Position numbers and translations under genes: made by a program. From assembly GCA_002682825.1 (NCBI GenBank), contig NOKP01000012.1, forward strand, positions 806,001 to 870,000: a stretch of 64,000 nt of DNA, in the 5' to 3' direction. Source of the stretch: Neonectria sp. B-13. Taxonomy: Eukaryota > Ascomycota > Sordariomycetes > Hypocreales > Nectriaceae. The notes below the pieces were generated by a model. The model saw only the letters and a list, made by a program, of their open reading frames with translations, made no database searches and had not been told where the DNA came from. Of this stretch, positions 54,180 to 64,000 are shown piece after piece (position 1 is the stretch's first letter; each line of letters opens with the position of its first letter).

Positions 54180-54700
54180 TATGGGCAGCGCTGGAAACCG
54201 CAATCTCGGCGGTCGGCTTGGAAGCCGACCTCTGTTGCAGAAATCTACATATGGCTTGCGATCTTCATGTATATGAGAATGCATAGAGAGCCGCAGATTG
54301 AGCACTATTGGAAGACTTCTGGACCTAAGGATCAACGCCCTATCCATCCAGTGATCAAGTGGATGCCTTACAACCGTTTCCAGCTATTATCTCGGCATCT
54401 TCACATCTTTGACTTTACAACTATTGATAAAGACCCTGACACAAGCTTCTACGGCCGCACCTTTAGCGGGACAAGGCAGTTGGCGGCAACGCCTTGTCAT
54501 GACCTCATTGCAACGTACGCAGCAGAAAGTCAGTCACATCAAAGGTTTCGGACTGGAGACGAATTTACGCCTATCTCACAGCACAATTGTGTCCGGAATA
54601 AGATTTTCTCAGCTTGTTAAGCTTGCAAAGGAATACGGCTTGGAGAGGGGCGGCTACGGCAACTGTTGCAAGTAGTCAGTAGCAATAAAGGCCGGAGACC
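54180..54700 (+). pseudogene. PiggyBac-like transposase fragment
   Basis: A fragment of the DDE_Tnp_1_7 (PiggyBac-type) family: KPTSVAEIYIWLAIFMYM, PQIEHYWKTSGPKD, HPVIKWMPYNRFQLLSRHL and FRTGDEFT-like pieces. The frame changes near 54540 (the second reading ends GLERGGYGNCCK). The N- and C-terminal parts and the catalytic aspartates downstream are missing. It directly abuts the hAT end, so the hAT element may have inserted into it or both may be stacked debris. Confidence 0.72.
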
Positions 54701-55510
54701 AAAGCAGTCACAATACCACTATCAGCAGTGCAATGTAGCTCTATATAGAGCTGGAAATTATCGGGACTTCTGTCACCATATTAAATAGTTGGGGCTGAAT
54801 GTACTTTGATTTACTTTACTCTAGTTAGCTAGACACCTGCTCGTGGCCCAGTCTATCATCCACACTAATTCTCCCCTATAGCTGATACGGATTAGTGGCA
54901 TTTCGCCCGCACACGCTAATGCACCAACTCGCAACTACCCTATAGTTATTATTTTATTCTCCTATTTATAAATTCGGAAACAAAGGTATGTTTTGCAAAT
55001 ACCACAGGACCAGCTGTCTATGTTTGTCACAGAATCAAAGCTTATTCTGCCCGTTGAATACACTTTATAGGTTCAAGCAAATATCTTGTTATACAATGAC
55101 TCGCTCATCCTTCAATGCGACCATAACAGCTCCGTGCGAATGTGTTAGTGGTCGTCACAGAAGACCGTAGCACAATGAGATAACAAGGTGGTTCAATTCA
55201 ATGGTTCAGAGTGTGCGCATACCAAAATTTCAGAGCCTCAGGCATCAGCGTGATGCCCTGGAGGGCCAACCGGATGAAAGAAAACACGGGAGATAGTTGC
55301 AGCAAAACGTGGTCGTTTTAGGTGGGGGCCATTCCCATGCATTCTTTCATCCGCTTGAGGGCTTCCACATAATGTAATGCCTGAGGCAGTAGCGCCAAGC
55401 CTCTGTAGACTTACATACAATTATTAATATCCAACAGGCCCCTCCCTAACCTACCCCTCACTACTATTATTTCCGACAAGTCTTGAAGCAATCCAGCTTA
55501 TACCTTTGCT
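54701..55510. other. Intergenic, no supported gene
   Basis: Moderately AT-rich, then the promoter of the adenosine deaminase gene. No ORF with a recognised domain. Confidence 0.45.
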
Positions 55511-57300
55511 ATGACGACATCTTCGTTTACCTTGCCCAAAGATTTTGGGTCTGTCGAGGACTATTTCAAAGCCCGAGAATCATTCATCAGTGCCGAGCGA
55601 AACCTAGGATATGAAAGTAAGGTAAAGAAATCGGATCTTGAAGCACAGGCCCAAGGGATTGTACAGAGGCTCAAGAAGTGGGAAGAGTGCAATCACCACG
55701 GTGTGCGCACCGACGGCTCGGGCTGCGAAGCTGGCCACCACTTTCTACATGGTCTAGATGCTATCCAAAACAGCCAGCTCTTCAAGATTGCGCAGAAAGC
55801 ACCCAAGGGAGCTCTTTTACATTGTCACTTTGACTGCATCCTGCCGCCACGGACCATGCTGGATGACGCGAAGAAGCAAGACAGATTACACATCAGATCC
55901 GATTGCCCGTTAACTACAAAGGGCTTCTTCGCCTGTGCCCTACCCCAGTTCTGTGTCCTGCCTGAAGATGTAGATCTCAGCGAGACGACGAACCTTTTCA
56001 ACAAGGCTTACGTTGCTGGGTCGTGGATGAAGTATTCTGAATTTTTGCGCCTGTTCCCTGGTGGTTGGGAGAGGGCAGAGGCATGGCTTAGCAAACAAAT
56101 GGTGCTGCAAGCGGACGACACATACCATCCACGCCAGACTGTCGACGGGTACGTAACACTGTGACCTCTACTCATAGATGTCTGGTTGCTGACTTTTGTC
56201 AGGATCTGGAGGGAATTCATGCGTAGTGTGATGGTGATGCGCTCGATGCTTTGCTATGAGACAGCATACAGTCAACACTTTCGAAGGATTCTTTGGAAGT
56301 TTGCCGAGGACGGCATTTCTTACGCGGAGATCCGACTCGCCATGAATTACCTGTTCGCTGTCCGAAGCGACGACGCTAACCATGACTATGGACACCGAGA
56401 GGTGATTCAAATGCTCGCGGATGCCCTCCAAGAAGAGGTCCCCAAGATCCAGGCGTCGGGACTCACGTTCTACGGCGTCAAGATCATTTACTCCTGCTCG
56501 CGTTCAGCCACCAAAGAAGCCATGAGGTGGTGTATGGACACTTGCATAGAAATGAAACAGCAATTTCCAGATCTGATTTGTGGTAAGACCTTGTCTGTGT
56601 TTTTTGTATCACACGTCACTGACAAATACGCAATAGGGTTCGATCTGCAAGGTCAAGAAGATGCTGGCCCTCCCCTGTCGTATTGGATCCCAGAACTTCT
56701 CGACATGCGAGCCAAGATCACGACACTGGGCCTTGATCTTCCTTTTGTCTTCCATGCAGGCGAGACTCTCGACCACGGAGGCGATACAGACTCGAATCTC
56801 TACGACGCCATCCTCCTCGGGACCAAGCGCATCGGACATGGCTTTAGCCTCGCCAAACACCCTTTGTTGATGCAGGTGTGCAAAGACAAAAACATCGCTA
56901 TTGAAACCTGTCCGATCTCGAACGAGGTCCTGGGACTCTGTCCAACAGCAAAGACGCATCATCTCCCTTTCCTATTATCAAACTGTGTCCCGTGCACGAT
57001 TAGTAGCGATGATCCAGGATCTTGGGGGTTAGTTTTCTGTTTCTTTCATCGTTTGCATCTTTCTGAAATAGTATGTGAAGCTTACAGTAAAACAGGGCAA
57101 GCGTCCTCTCGCATGACTTTTACCAGGCCTTGATGGGAACCAACAACTTGTCACTACTTGGCTTGCGGGTCATTGCTGAGTGGAGCATCGAGCATAGTTG
57201 CATGAGCCCTACCATGCGAGAGAGGGCATCCAAGGAGTTCAGCGAGAGCTGGATCAGATTTTGCCAATGGATCATTGACACGTACGGCCAGGAGCAGTAA
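55511..57300 (+). CDS. ADGF-type adenosine deaminase
   Basis: A 537-aa metal-dependent adenosine deaminase of the ADGF/CECR1 branch, in four exons: 55511-56148, 56203-56582, 56637-57027 and 57096-57300. All introns keep frame. The zinc and catalytic motifs are complete: HCHFD (first His pair), FVFHAGET, RIGHGFSL and TISSDDPGSWG (Asp pair). The last exon completes the SHDFYQALMG helix. It would hydrolyse adenosine or a related nucleoside or purine to the inosine-type product. Unlike many ADGF proteins it has no clear N-terminal signal peptide, so it may act inside the cell. The downstream neighbour is convergent. Confidence 0.9.
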
Positions 57301-57762
57301 AAAGGCACGGGACGTACTGAGCGTGATATCAAACCATGCAGTGGCATTCTATTTAGGGGGGGAACTGGCAAGCAAGTACTGAACCCTGAGAAGTATTCAA
57401 CATGGAACATAAGGATAAAGGGTGCTCCGGCGATGAGCGAATAGGAAGGATCCGGGTTCCATTTTCAACATTTGGAGGGCATTAAACTGATGCAGCAGAA
57501 GTATAGTATCGACTGATTTTCTCGAAGATGCATTCTGACACTGGCCTCTCTCATATTGAATACTCGCGTCAGGCTCTACGCCAAGCCACAGGTCCGTTCC
57601 AAAGGTTCTGAAAATGACTCGCTGTAGGACTTAGTCTATAGGCTTGATCTACCGTATAAATCAGGACTTTTGCGAAATGTACTTTGCCAGTCTTGATTGC
57701 GCAGGTCTTCAGTCTTCCCCGAATGCTCAAGCTTTGGAATTTATAGAAATAACGGCTCAGGT
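57301..57762. other. Convergent intergenic region
   Basis: Shared 3' region of the adenosine deaminase and the D-2-hydroxyacid dehydrogenase. No gene seen. Confidence 0.5.
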
Positions 57763-58858
57763 CTATCTAACGATGTTGGTCGGCTTACCGGTTACAAATG
57801 CAGCAATGTTTGCTTCCAACGTCTTGAGATAATTGGCGTTAGTTTCCTCTGCAACCCATGCCGTGTGTGGCGTGGTAACAACGTTCAAGTCTTGAACTCT
57901 AGCACCCAGCAAGGGACTGTCTTTCTCGCTCACAGGTTCTTTCAGGAAGACATCTGTAGCTGCACCGGCAATCTCCCCCTTTTCCAAGGCCCTCACTAAT
58001 GCTTCTTCATCGACTATACCGCCACGGGATACGTTTACCAGGACAGCTTGGGATTGCATGGCTTCGAATTCGGGAGTTGAGATATAGTCGATGGTTTCTG
58101 GCGTCTTCGAGAGGCACAAGATGAGGACCGAGGCCGTACGGATGACTTGGTCAAAAGGAGTTCTATCCGGAGACCCAGGTACACCCTTACGCCCAGATAA
58201 AAGTACTCTCATTCCCAAGGCATTTGCTAGAGTGGCTACTTTCTGGCCTTGTGCGCGCGAACTTGATGTCAGCATTGTAAATTACCAGGGCTACTCGTAG
58301 TGAAATGAAAAAGGGAAACGTCGACTCACCAACCCCGCCATATCCCAGAATGCCAACAATTTCATCTCGACATGTCCGAGGTGCCCGGCCATCAGTTCCA
58401 TAAAGTACATTGAGCAACATTCCACGCTTTGCCCATTCACCAGCCTGTGTCAGTTGATGACTTCGGGGAATGCTCCTCCGAACCGCAAAGTACATGCCAA
58501 TAGCATGCTCAGCAACGGCCGAGGTATTGCAATGCGGCGTATTAGCAACTACTATGCCTCGCGTCCGGCATGCATCCAGATCTACCGAATCGGTACCTGA
58601 GCCCACCACGGCAATCATCTGTAGATTGGGCGACGCCGCTTCAGTCAGTGCCTGTGCGAGGATAGGAATCATGGTCATGATAATGATATCGGCATCTCGT
58701 ATGCGCCCAGCGAGTTGATCTGGATGCGTGCGAGTATACTCTCGGAGCTCGTAGGTTTGCGGTGCCGGCAAGTCGAACACCGGCGTCGAGGGGAAGAATT
58801 TCTCCAATAAGACGATGACATGGTGATGACCATTCCTGCTGCTGCTGGATTGCGCCAT
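57763..58858 (-). CDS. D-2-hydroxyacid dehydrogenase
   Basis: A 337-aa NAD(P)-dependent D-isomer-specific 2-hydroxyacid dehydrogenase in two exons: 58858-58330 and 58247-57763. The intron splits the cofactor loop: the joined motif GILGYGGVGQKVA matches GxGxxG. Other signatures are VVGSGTDSVDLDACRTRGI, NTSAVAEHAIGMYF, the NVSRGGIVDEEAL catalytic Arg segment, a Glu in the KGEIAGAATDVF segment and the catalytic His in TTPHTAWV. It reduces a 2-oxo acid to a D-2-hydroxy acid, or the reverse. It is divergent from the class II aldolase gene. Confidence 0.92.
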
Positions 58859-59220
58859 GATGATGCACGGCAGGTCACCATCTGGCGCGGCTGTGAGCGA
58901 GGCTTTGATAACGTCTTATATTAAGATACTCCATACTAAAACATCTTAGTAGACGTGTAATTAAAGTTGTTCCGGGGGCGGGGTAAAGTGGCCCCGGCTT
59001 CTCGTCCCTCGACTACCTGAATCAAGGTACTTACTTTACTAGCGGAAATTGCAAACAAGGTACTCGTAATGATAAAGTTTCCCCGCTGGAGGTGTTGGTA
59101 GTTAACGGTAAGCCTATCAATTCACATTCTCGTGGAAAAGGGCGCGCCTCTTAAAGATCAAGAGTCCAGAAGCCCAACACATGGATCATGACTCTTTCAT
59201 GAACCCTAATCCAGCCGATT
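58859..59220. promoter_or_regulatory. Divergent promoter region
   Basis: 362 bp between two divergent starts, the hydroxyacid dehydrogenase and the class II aldolase, so it probably serves both. It includes AGTGGCCCCGG near 58987. No specific operator could be identified. Confidence 0.45.
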
Positions 59221-60425
59221 ATGACCATGTCAGCTTCCGCCGTCGACACCACCTCCTCACCATCGGCCACGGTCGGCAAGTCCCGGATCTCAGCTCAGCA
59301 CCGGAGCGGGGACCCAGATCTGGCTTTTCAGCCGGACGAGCAGATCTCTCCGCCCAAGTTTGAGGACAAGTATGAGGAGAGGGCCTATCTTAAGCACCGA
59401 TTGACGTTAGCTTTCCGGATCTTCGCCAATCAGGGGTTCTCCGAGGGCTTGGCTGGCCATATCACTCTGAGAGACCCTGTTGAGCCGGACAGCTTCTGGG
59501 TGAACCCTTTTGGTGCGTATGATTGATCGCCATATCATCTTAGAGGAGAGAGACCAATGATATTATTTTAGGTTTGCATTTCTCTCTCATTAGGGACGAA
59601 GATTTGATCCGAGTCGACCACAGTGGCAAGGTCGTGGATGGCGGCAAGAACCGGAGGTTGAATTACGGTAGTCACCCAAACCTTGTTTCTCTCAGGCATA
59701 TATATTGAGAGTAAACTGACCATGTTATGTGCTGCAAGCTGCTTATGCTATCCATTCGGAGATCCACAAAGCGCGGCCCGATGTGCTTTGTGCCGCTCAC
59801 TCCCACAGCACTTACGGTCGTGCGTTTTGTGCAACAGGTCAGTTGGACAACCAACCCCGGAAATCTAATTCTCTCAGGCCTTAGCTAATTCTAGATAAGG
59901 TCGCACACTGGACATGTTGTCACAAGATTTCTGCACCTTCTACAAGGACCATGTGTTATATACGTAAGTCGTTGCCTGCCCAATATTGTGAAGTCCAAGC
60001 ACTGACTTTGGAAAGCAACTTCGCCGGCCTCGTCTTCGCTACTGACGAAGGTAAGGCCATTGCGGAATGCTTGGGCAATACAAAGGCTGCCTTATTAGGA
60101 AACCATGGACTGCTCACGGCTGGCCCCTCCATCGAGGCGGCGGTAGCGTGGTTTGTGCTGCTGGAGAAGCTGTGTGAGATCCAGCTTGCTGCTGATGCAA
60201 GCGCAGCGGGGACTGGCAAGCCTCTCATTCAGATCGGACATAAGGAAGCCGTGTCTACCCACTACGCCATTGGGACGCCCGAAGGTGGTTACTGTAAGTT
60301 CTCCAAGTTCCGATGATGTAGGAGGAAACTGACTGTCATCAGTCACGGGATTGACGCTGTTCCAAGTTGTTGAAAAGGAGTTCGGGGAGTCGACGTTCCT
60401 GGGTCGAGGTATGGAGCCTTTGTGA
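59221..60425 (+). CDS. Class II aldolase/adducin protein
   Basis: A 303-aa protein in six small exons: 59221-59512, 59572-59667, 59739-59837, 59900-59963, 60016-60293 and 60343-60425. Frame is kept across all five introns. Family features are FANQGFSEGLAGHITLRDP, the NPFG loop, the metal-binding HSHSTYGRAF and the third ligand region in LGNHGLLTAG. These enzymes bind zinc and cleave or epimerise small hydroxy-carbonyl compounds; fungal members are often of unknown substrate. I used the first ATG at 59221 (MTMSAS); 59227 is equally possible. It is in a divergent pair with the 2-hydroxyacid dehydrogenase. Confidence 0.87.
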
Positions 60426-60856
60426 CCTCGGGAACGACGAGGAAAGATTTCTCAATGCATGAGCTGGGTTTTCTCGTTCCGGCCATTAATTTCAATTATT
60501 ACGATGATACAAAATGCCAGTGTTGCCCATCATTAGGTTCTACATGAGTGCCTTGCACGTTTCCTCATCCGAACCCTCTTCGCTCTGCAGTCTTCCTGGA
60601 CCTCTTTTGTTTCAGCATAGCGTGCTCGATGATAACGTGGTTTGGTCGCATAAGGGCGGCCAAGCATCACGTGGGAACTTTCGGGGCTCCTTTGAAAGAC
60701 TAGATGGGGCACTAAATAGAATTGAAAGTTCAAGTTTGTAGAAAATACAGGTCAGAAGGGAATCCGCTTTAATTGATGGCTGAATTAACGAGTAGATGAT
60801 TATATTCATGATTGAACTGTCTCATCAGACTTGGACCATCTCCTCACCCATCTCAA
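60426..60856. other. Convergent intergenic region
   Basis: Between the convergent aldolase and aminotransferase genes. Short frames only; no gene supported. Confidence 0.5.
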
Positions 60857-62678
60857 TCACTCTTTAGACGCCCCCCCGCTACTCGATTTCAAAGTATCCT
60901 CCTCTCGCAAGATCTCGTCGATATTCTCAGAGCTCTGGATAGACCAGAAGTCCTGACAGGCCTCCGTAAAGGATCGCGATTTGGCTTCTAGTAGATTTCC
61001 CTCAACGGCTGCAAAGCAGAAACGTAAAAATAAATATCCACGAGCTGTTTTCACCATCTCAGTCGCTGCGAAATCTCCCCCAGGAACTGTCAAGATTAGA
61101 TAGGGATGTTGGGTGCAGTGAATCCACAAAGCCCGCATGAGCCGCCTTGGACCAGCGATCGATACAACCGGATGACTGAAGATGTTGACCTCGACCCACA
61201 GAAACATGCCGCCCATAGGCCATTGGAAATCAAACATCCTGATCCGACCCTTCTCGGATGTGAGGAATCTGTTCTCCTCAAACACGGTTGCCATTTTCAC
61301 CATTCGACGTTCGTAGGTAGAGCGGAGACCTTCAAGCCAACGAATCCAGCCATCCAGTCCCCATCCCGGCGATATCTGGTCAGTACTGCCGAGCTCTCCA
61401 ATCAGCCGCGTAACTATAGCTTGCACGAAGCCGGAAGGCTGCTGAGTGGTGTCATCGGTGATTCTGAAAAGTTGTTCACACACGCCCGGCTGAGCGGTGA
61501 TCCAACCTAGCCTGCAGCCTGGTGCAATAGACTTCGAAAACGAATCCAGTCGAATCACACGTCCATCTGTGTCTAAGCTTAGGAAGCTTGGCACTAGCCC
61601 GTCGAGGAATTGGTACCCTGTTGATCGGCCCTTCAAGGATTCCGTACAGTAGTTGTGAGATGACTCGGTAGGGAAATTCGTCGAAGCAGGGAACCCGCGG
61701 GATCGTGTGGAGATTGATTGAGACGAAGGATAGTAGAGGTTCCAATATGGGTCATCCTCGATTAGTATGACGTCGAATTGCGAACAAACCTCGTATATCT
61801 CCTTACGTCGTGGGAAGGACAGTACACCGGAGGTGGGGTTTTGGCCCGTACTTGTGCCCGTGGGATTTTGTTAGCTGGAATCGCAGCTTGGTGGCTAGCA
61901 AGACGACTCACGGGATGGTATACACAACATGGGGTCTCTTCCCTTTGGCAGGATCCCAGTTTTGGAGAACATCAAAGAGGCTACCAGGCCCCTGCGCCAA
62001 CATGCCCTCGGCGTCCATCGTTACGGGAACGATATTGACATTTTTCGGTCTAACCTGTGCGACTGGTGGCCCATATACAAACTCTTCCACTATCAAACCC
62101 TCTCGGTTTTGAATGTCGTCCAAGTCTTGATCCCACGGGTTGAACAGAAGCTCAAACACCTTTGAGAGCCCATCCGCCGAACCACCGTCAATTATGACAT
62201 CGGCGCCGCCTTCGTAGGATATGTTTGGATGTGTAGAGTGCAATAGCCTTCGCAACCACGCGTAGAGAGGCGGATAGCCTTGAGCGCTTCCGTATTGGAG
62301 GGCAGTGCTCAAGTCAATCTTGTGCGCGACATTACCCTCTTGGGAGTATCGTGGAATGCGAATATGAAGGTTTGAGCCATCTGCAGATTCATCATCTGTC
62401 TCATCGTTATTCGAGATAGAATGTTTTGTCGGCCGGTCCAGCGAGAGGTCCAGCGTGTTGAAGGGGAAAATGTCTGTGTGGGGCAGGCCTACGAGCAGAT
62501 TTGGTCAACAACTTGAGCGATTGGTATTCGCCTTGTGTAGCATACCACCGGAAAAATTGCACATGCCCGGTACCACAAAATATCTGTAGTATTCCTTCAG
62601 GGCATTTGGTCTTCTCGTTTTCGAAGCTTTCGAGAAATGGTGTGCCAGGTTAAACGGTTTTGTGCGCGTGTGAGACAT
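60857..62678 (-). CDS. Class I/II aminotransferase, Aro8-like
   Basis: A 567-aa PLP-dependent aminotransferase in three exons: 62678-62546, 62488-61912 and 61850-60857. The introns of 57 and 61 nt keep frame. Motifs are the N-terminal KPFNLAHHFSKASKTRRPNA, ALQYGSAQGYPPL, the nucleotide-binding VIIDGGSADGLSKVF, TIPTGQNPTSGVLS, IEDDPYWNLYY, and the PLP Lys in RLDSFSKSIAPGCRLGW. It fits the fungal Aro8-type aromatic or 2-aminoadipate aminotransferases and would exchange an amino acid for its 2-oxo acid. Acting with the neighbouring 2-hydroxyacid dehydrogenase, a keto-acid pathway is possible (inference). Confidence 0.9.
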
Positions 62679-63271
62679 GTTTCGTTGTAGATGGGGAAGA
62701 TGATGAAATGCAAGCCCAAGTGTTATTTGCTATAGACGACACTGGGTAGCTGAATAGGGTTTAATTGTTGAGTGCAAGGAATTGATCGGATTGAGGCTAT
62801 TCTAGGTGGAGAGACCAGCAGGTCTGGGTTGTATCTAGTCCATGGGTGCCTCAGGCCACCACCTCTTAACATCAATAATAGTTTGTGTACGAAATATAGT
62901 GGTTAATACCGGTACGGCACCGAAACATCGTGTATTACCCCGGCGGAGGTGTACTTGATTATTCAGCCGGCCATTGGTGGGGTCACGGAATATATTAAAG
63001 GATAACAAAAGTCCGATCCAAACCTTCATGCATGATGAGTAACACAGAAAAAAAAAATAGTATGTCGTTCCAGTTTTAATCGTAGCCTGTGGATATTGCA
63101 ACGCGCGACATAGTAGGGAGATATGTAAAGGGTATGCTAGGCCTTGGCCAGATCCCCTACATTTAAGGGACGGTGTCACTGTCGGTTTCCCAACGTTAAT
63201 CAACACCGTTCTTGACGTTGTCAACTCGATCTACCGCAGGTCCCAAAGATCTTCACCACCTTACATGCACA
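62679..63271. promoter_or_regulatory. Divergent promoter region
   Basis: 593 bp between the divergent aminotransferase and dioxygenase starts. It contains a poly-A run near 63048-63058. No specific operator identified. Confidence 0.45.
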
Positions 63272-64000
63272 ATGGCTTCTGAAAAGCTCTTTGAAAACAT
63301 TCCTCCCTTTCCAGATGATATTCCCACTGCGTCCATTGCCAGCGTTTCGCTCGTTGGTCTTCGCACGGGGGACGAGGCCACCGCTCGAAACCTCCTGGAA
63401 GCATGCAAGACGTTGGGCTTCTTTCTGCTCGATTTACGCGGGGATGCGCTAGGTGAGACGTTGGTGGAGGAGATTGACCATCTCATGGGCGACGTTAGCA
63501 AAGAAGTCATGGGCCTGCCAGAGGATGTTAAGAGGCAATATCATGTCGATGTTCCCAGGAGTTTTGAAGGGTGAGTCTTATGCCTTCCTTTCCTTTGCAA
63601 CATTCTACCTTACACGTTGAAGTTTTAAACTGCGCGGTGTTGGAAAAACCGAGACCAACGAGCCAGACCGTTTCGAGTGGTTCAACATAGGTCAGGATGG
63701 CCTCACGGGAATCGGTCCCGTTCCGCCGCTTCCTCCCCTTGTGCAGACCCAACTCCCGCTCTTTACCTCATTCCTCAAGCACAACCAAGAGATAGCTGCA
63801 ACCATTCACACCACTCTCGCAACTCAGCTTGGCCTGCCTGCCGATACATTCACCTCAGTGAATCGCCCTACGGAATCTTCTCTTTCTCTTGTTCGCTTAT
63901 TGAAATTTGAAGCGAGCTCAAAAGCAGAGGATCTACGCACCGCCTTGCGTCACCATACAGATATCGGCGCAATCACCCTTCTGGTCAACGTGCTTGGTGG
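63272..64000 (+). CDS. 2-oxoglutarate/Fe(II) dioxygenase, partial
   Basis: The N-terminal part of an isopenicillin N synthase-like dioxygenase, cut by the window end. Exon 1 is 63272-63570 and exon 2 begins at 63623; the intron has GTGAGT and GAAG ends. The N-terminal DIOX_N region shows SLVGLRTGDEATARNLLEAC and KTLGFFLLDLRGDAL. The start of the catalytic core has the HxD iron motif in HHTDIGAITLL; the second iron His and the RxS motif would follow beyond the window. It would hydroxylate or desaturate a small substrate with 2-oxoglutarate and O2. It is divergent from the aminotransferase. Confidence 0.88.

Larger units (their letters stand above)
51187..54182 (-). mobile_element. Decayed hAT-type transposon
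   Basis: The coding remains of a hAT transposase (51655-53909 minus) lie between similar AAATCAAA/ATTTGAT-rich ends. The left end has CAAATCAAACAAATCAAATC (51188 onward) with TTTGAAATATTTGATG. The right end, reversed, has AAATCAAATCCAAACAAAC and TTTGATATATTTGAT. Exact boundaries and a target duplication were not resolved. Confidence 0.55.

Overview
The window is nuclear DNA of a filamentous ascomycete (Pezizomycotina, probably a Sordariomycete such as a Fusarium-like fungus; the genus is inference). Its genes are monocistronic and broken by short GT-AG introns of about 50-190 nt. It encodes fungal-only families: Zn2Cys6 regulators, a DUF3425 bZIP and a secreted berberine-bridge-type oxidase. 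It also carries AT-rich, transition-riddled repeats of the kind left by repeat-induced point mutation (RIP). The mix of accessory enzymes, gene relics and transposon debris suggests an accessory or subtelomere-like region. I joined exons by eye; every multi-exon model given a protein length below keeps frame across all its junctions.

Region 1 (1-12.9 kb) is an oxidative enzyme neighbourhood. It holds a Zn2Cys6 regulator divergent from a secreted FAD oxidase, with an inverted repeat between them. An Ayr1-like SDR, a Baeyer-Villiger-type monooxygenase with a relic of a second BVMO C-terminus beside it, a 223-bp tandem repeat and a class III aminotransferase follow. Region 2 (13-25.6 kb) holds a RelA/SpoT-domain protein in an AT-rich pocket and a secreted CrtC/AttH-like protein. 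It also has a broken delta-9 desaturase with cytochrome b5 domain, an alpha/beta-hydrolase relic with nonsense codons, a DUF427 protein and a DUF3425 bZIP regulator.

Region 3 (25.6-36.5 kb) is a graveyard: an SDR relic, a carotenoid-oxygenase relic, one intact trypsin-like protease gene, a tRNA-like (SINE-like) unit, and at least two copies of an AT-rich repeat differing mainly by C-to-T/G-to-A changes. Region 4 (36.5-40.8 kb) has an amino acid dehydrogenase and an HPPD-like VOC dioxygenase whose ORFs overlap by 13 nt on the same strand, next to a DUF2278 plus lamin-tail protein. Region 5 (41-50 kb) is gene-poor, with a ricin-B-like lectin domain ORF, an SDR pseudogene split by a 266-bp MITE, and a second Zn2Cys6 regulator.

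Region 6 (51-54.7 kb) has a decayed hAT transposon abutting a PiggyBac-like fragment. Region 7 (55.5-64 kb) is again enzyme-rich: an ADGF-type adenosine deaminase, a D-2-hydroxyacid dehydrogenase, a class II aldolase/adducin protein, an Aro8-like aminotransferase and the start of a 2-oxoglutarate/Fe(II) dioxygenase. Together they look like an amino-acid/keto-acid catabolic or small-molecule pathway (inference). The most unusual items are the overlapping dehydrogenase/HPPD-like pair, the fungal RelA/SpoT protein, and the MITE that splits an SDR gene exactly at a TA.
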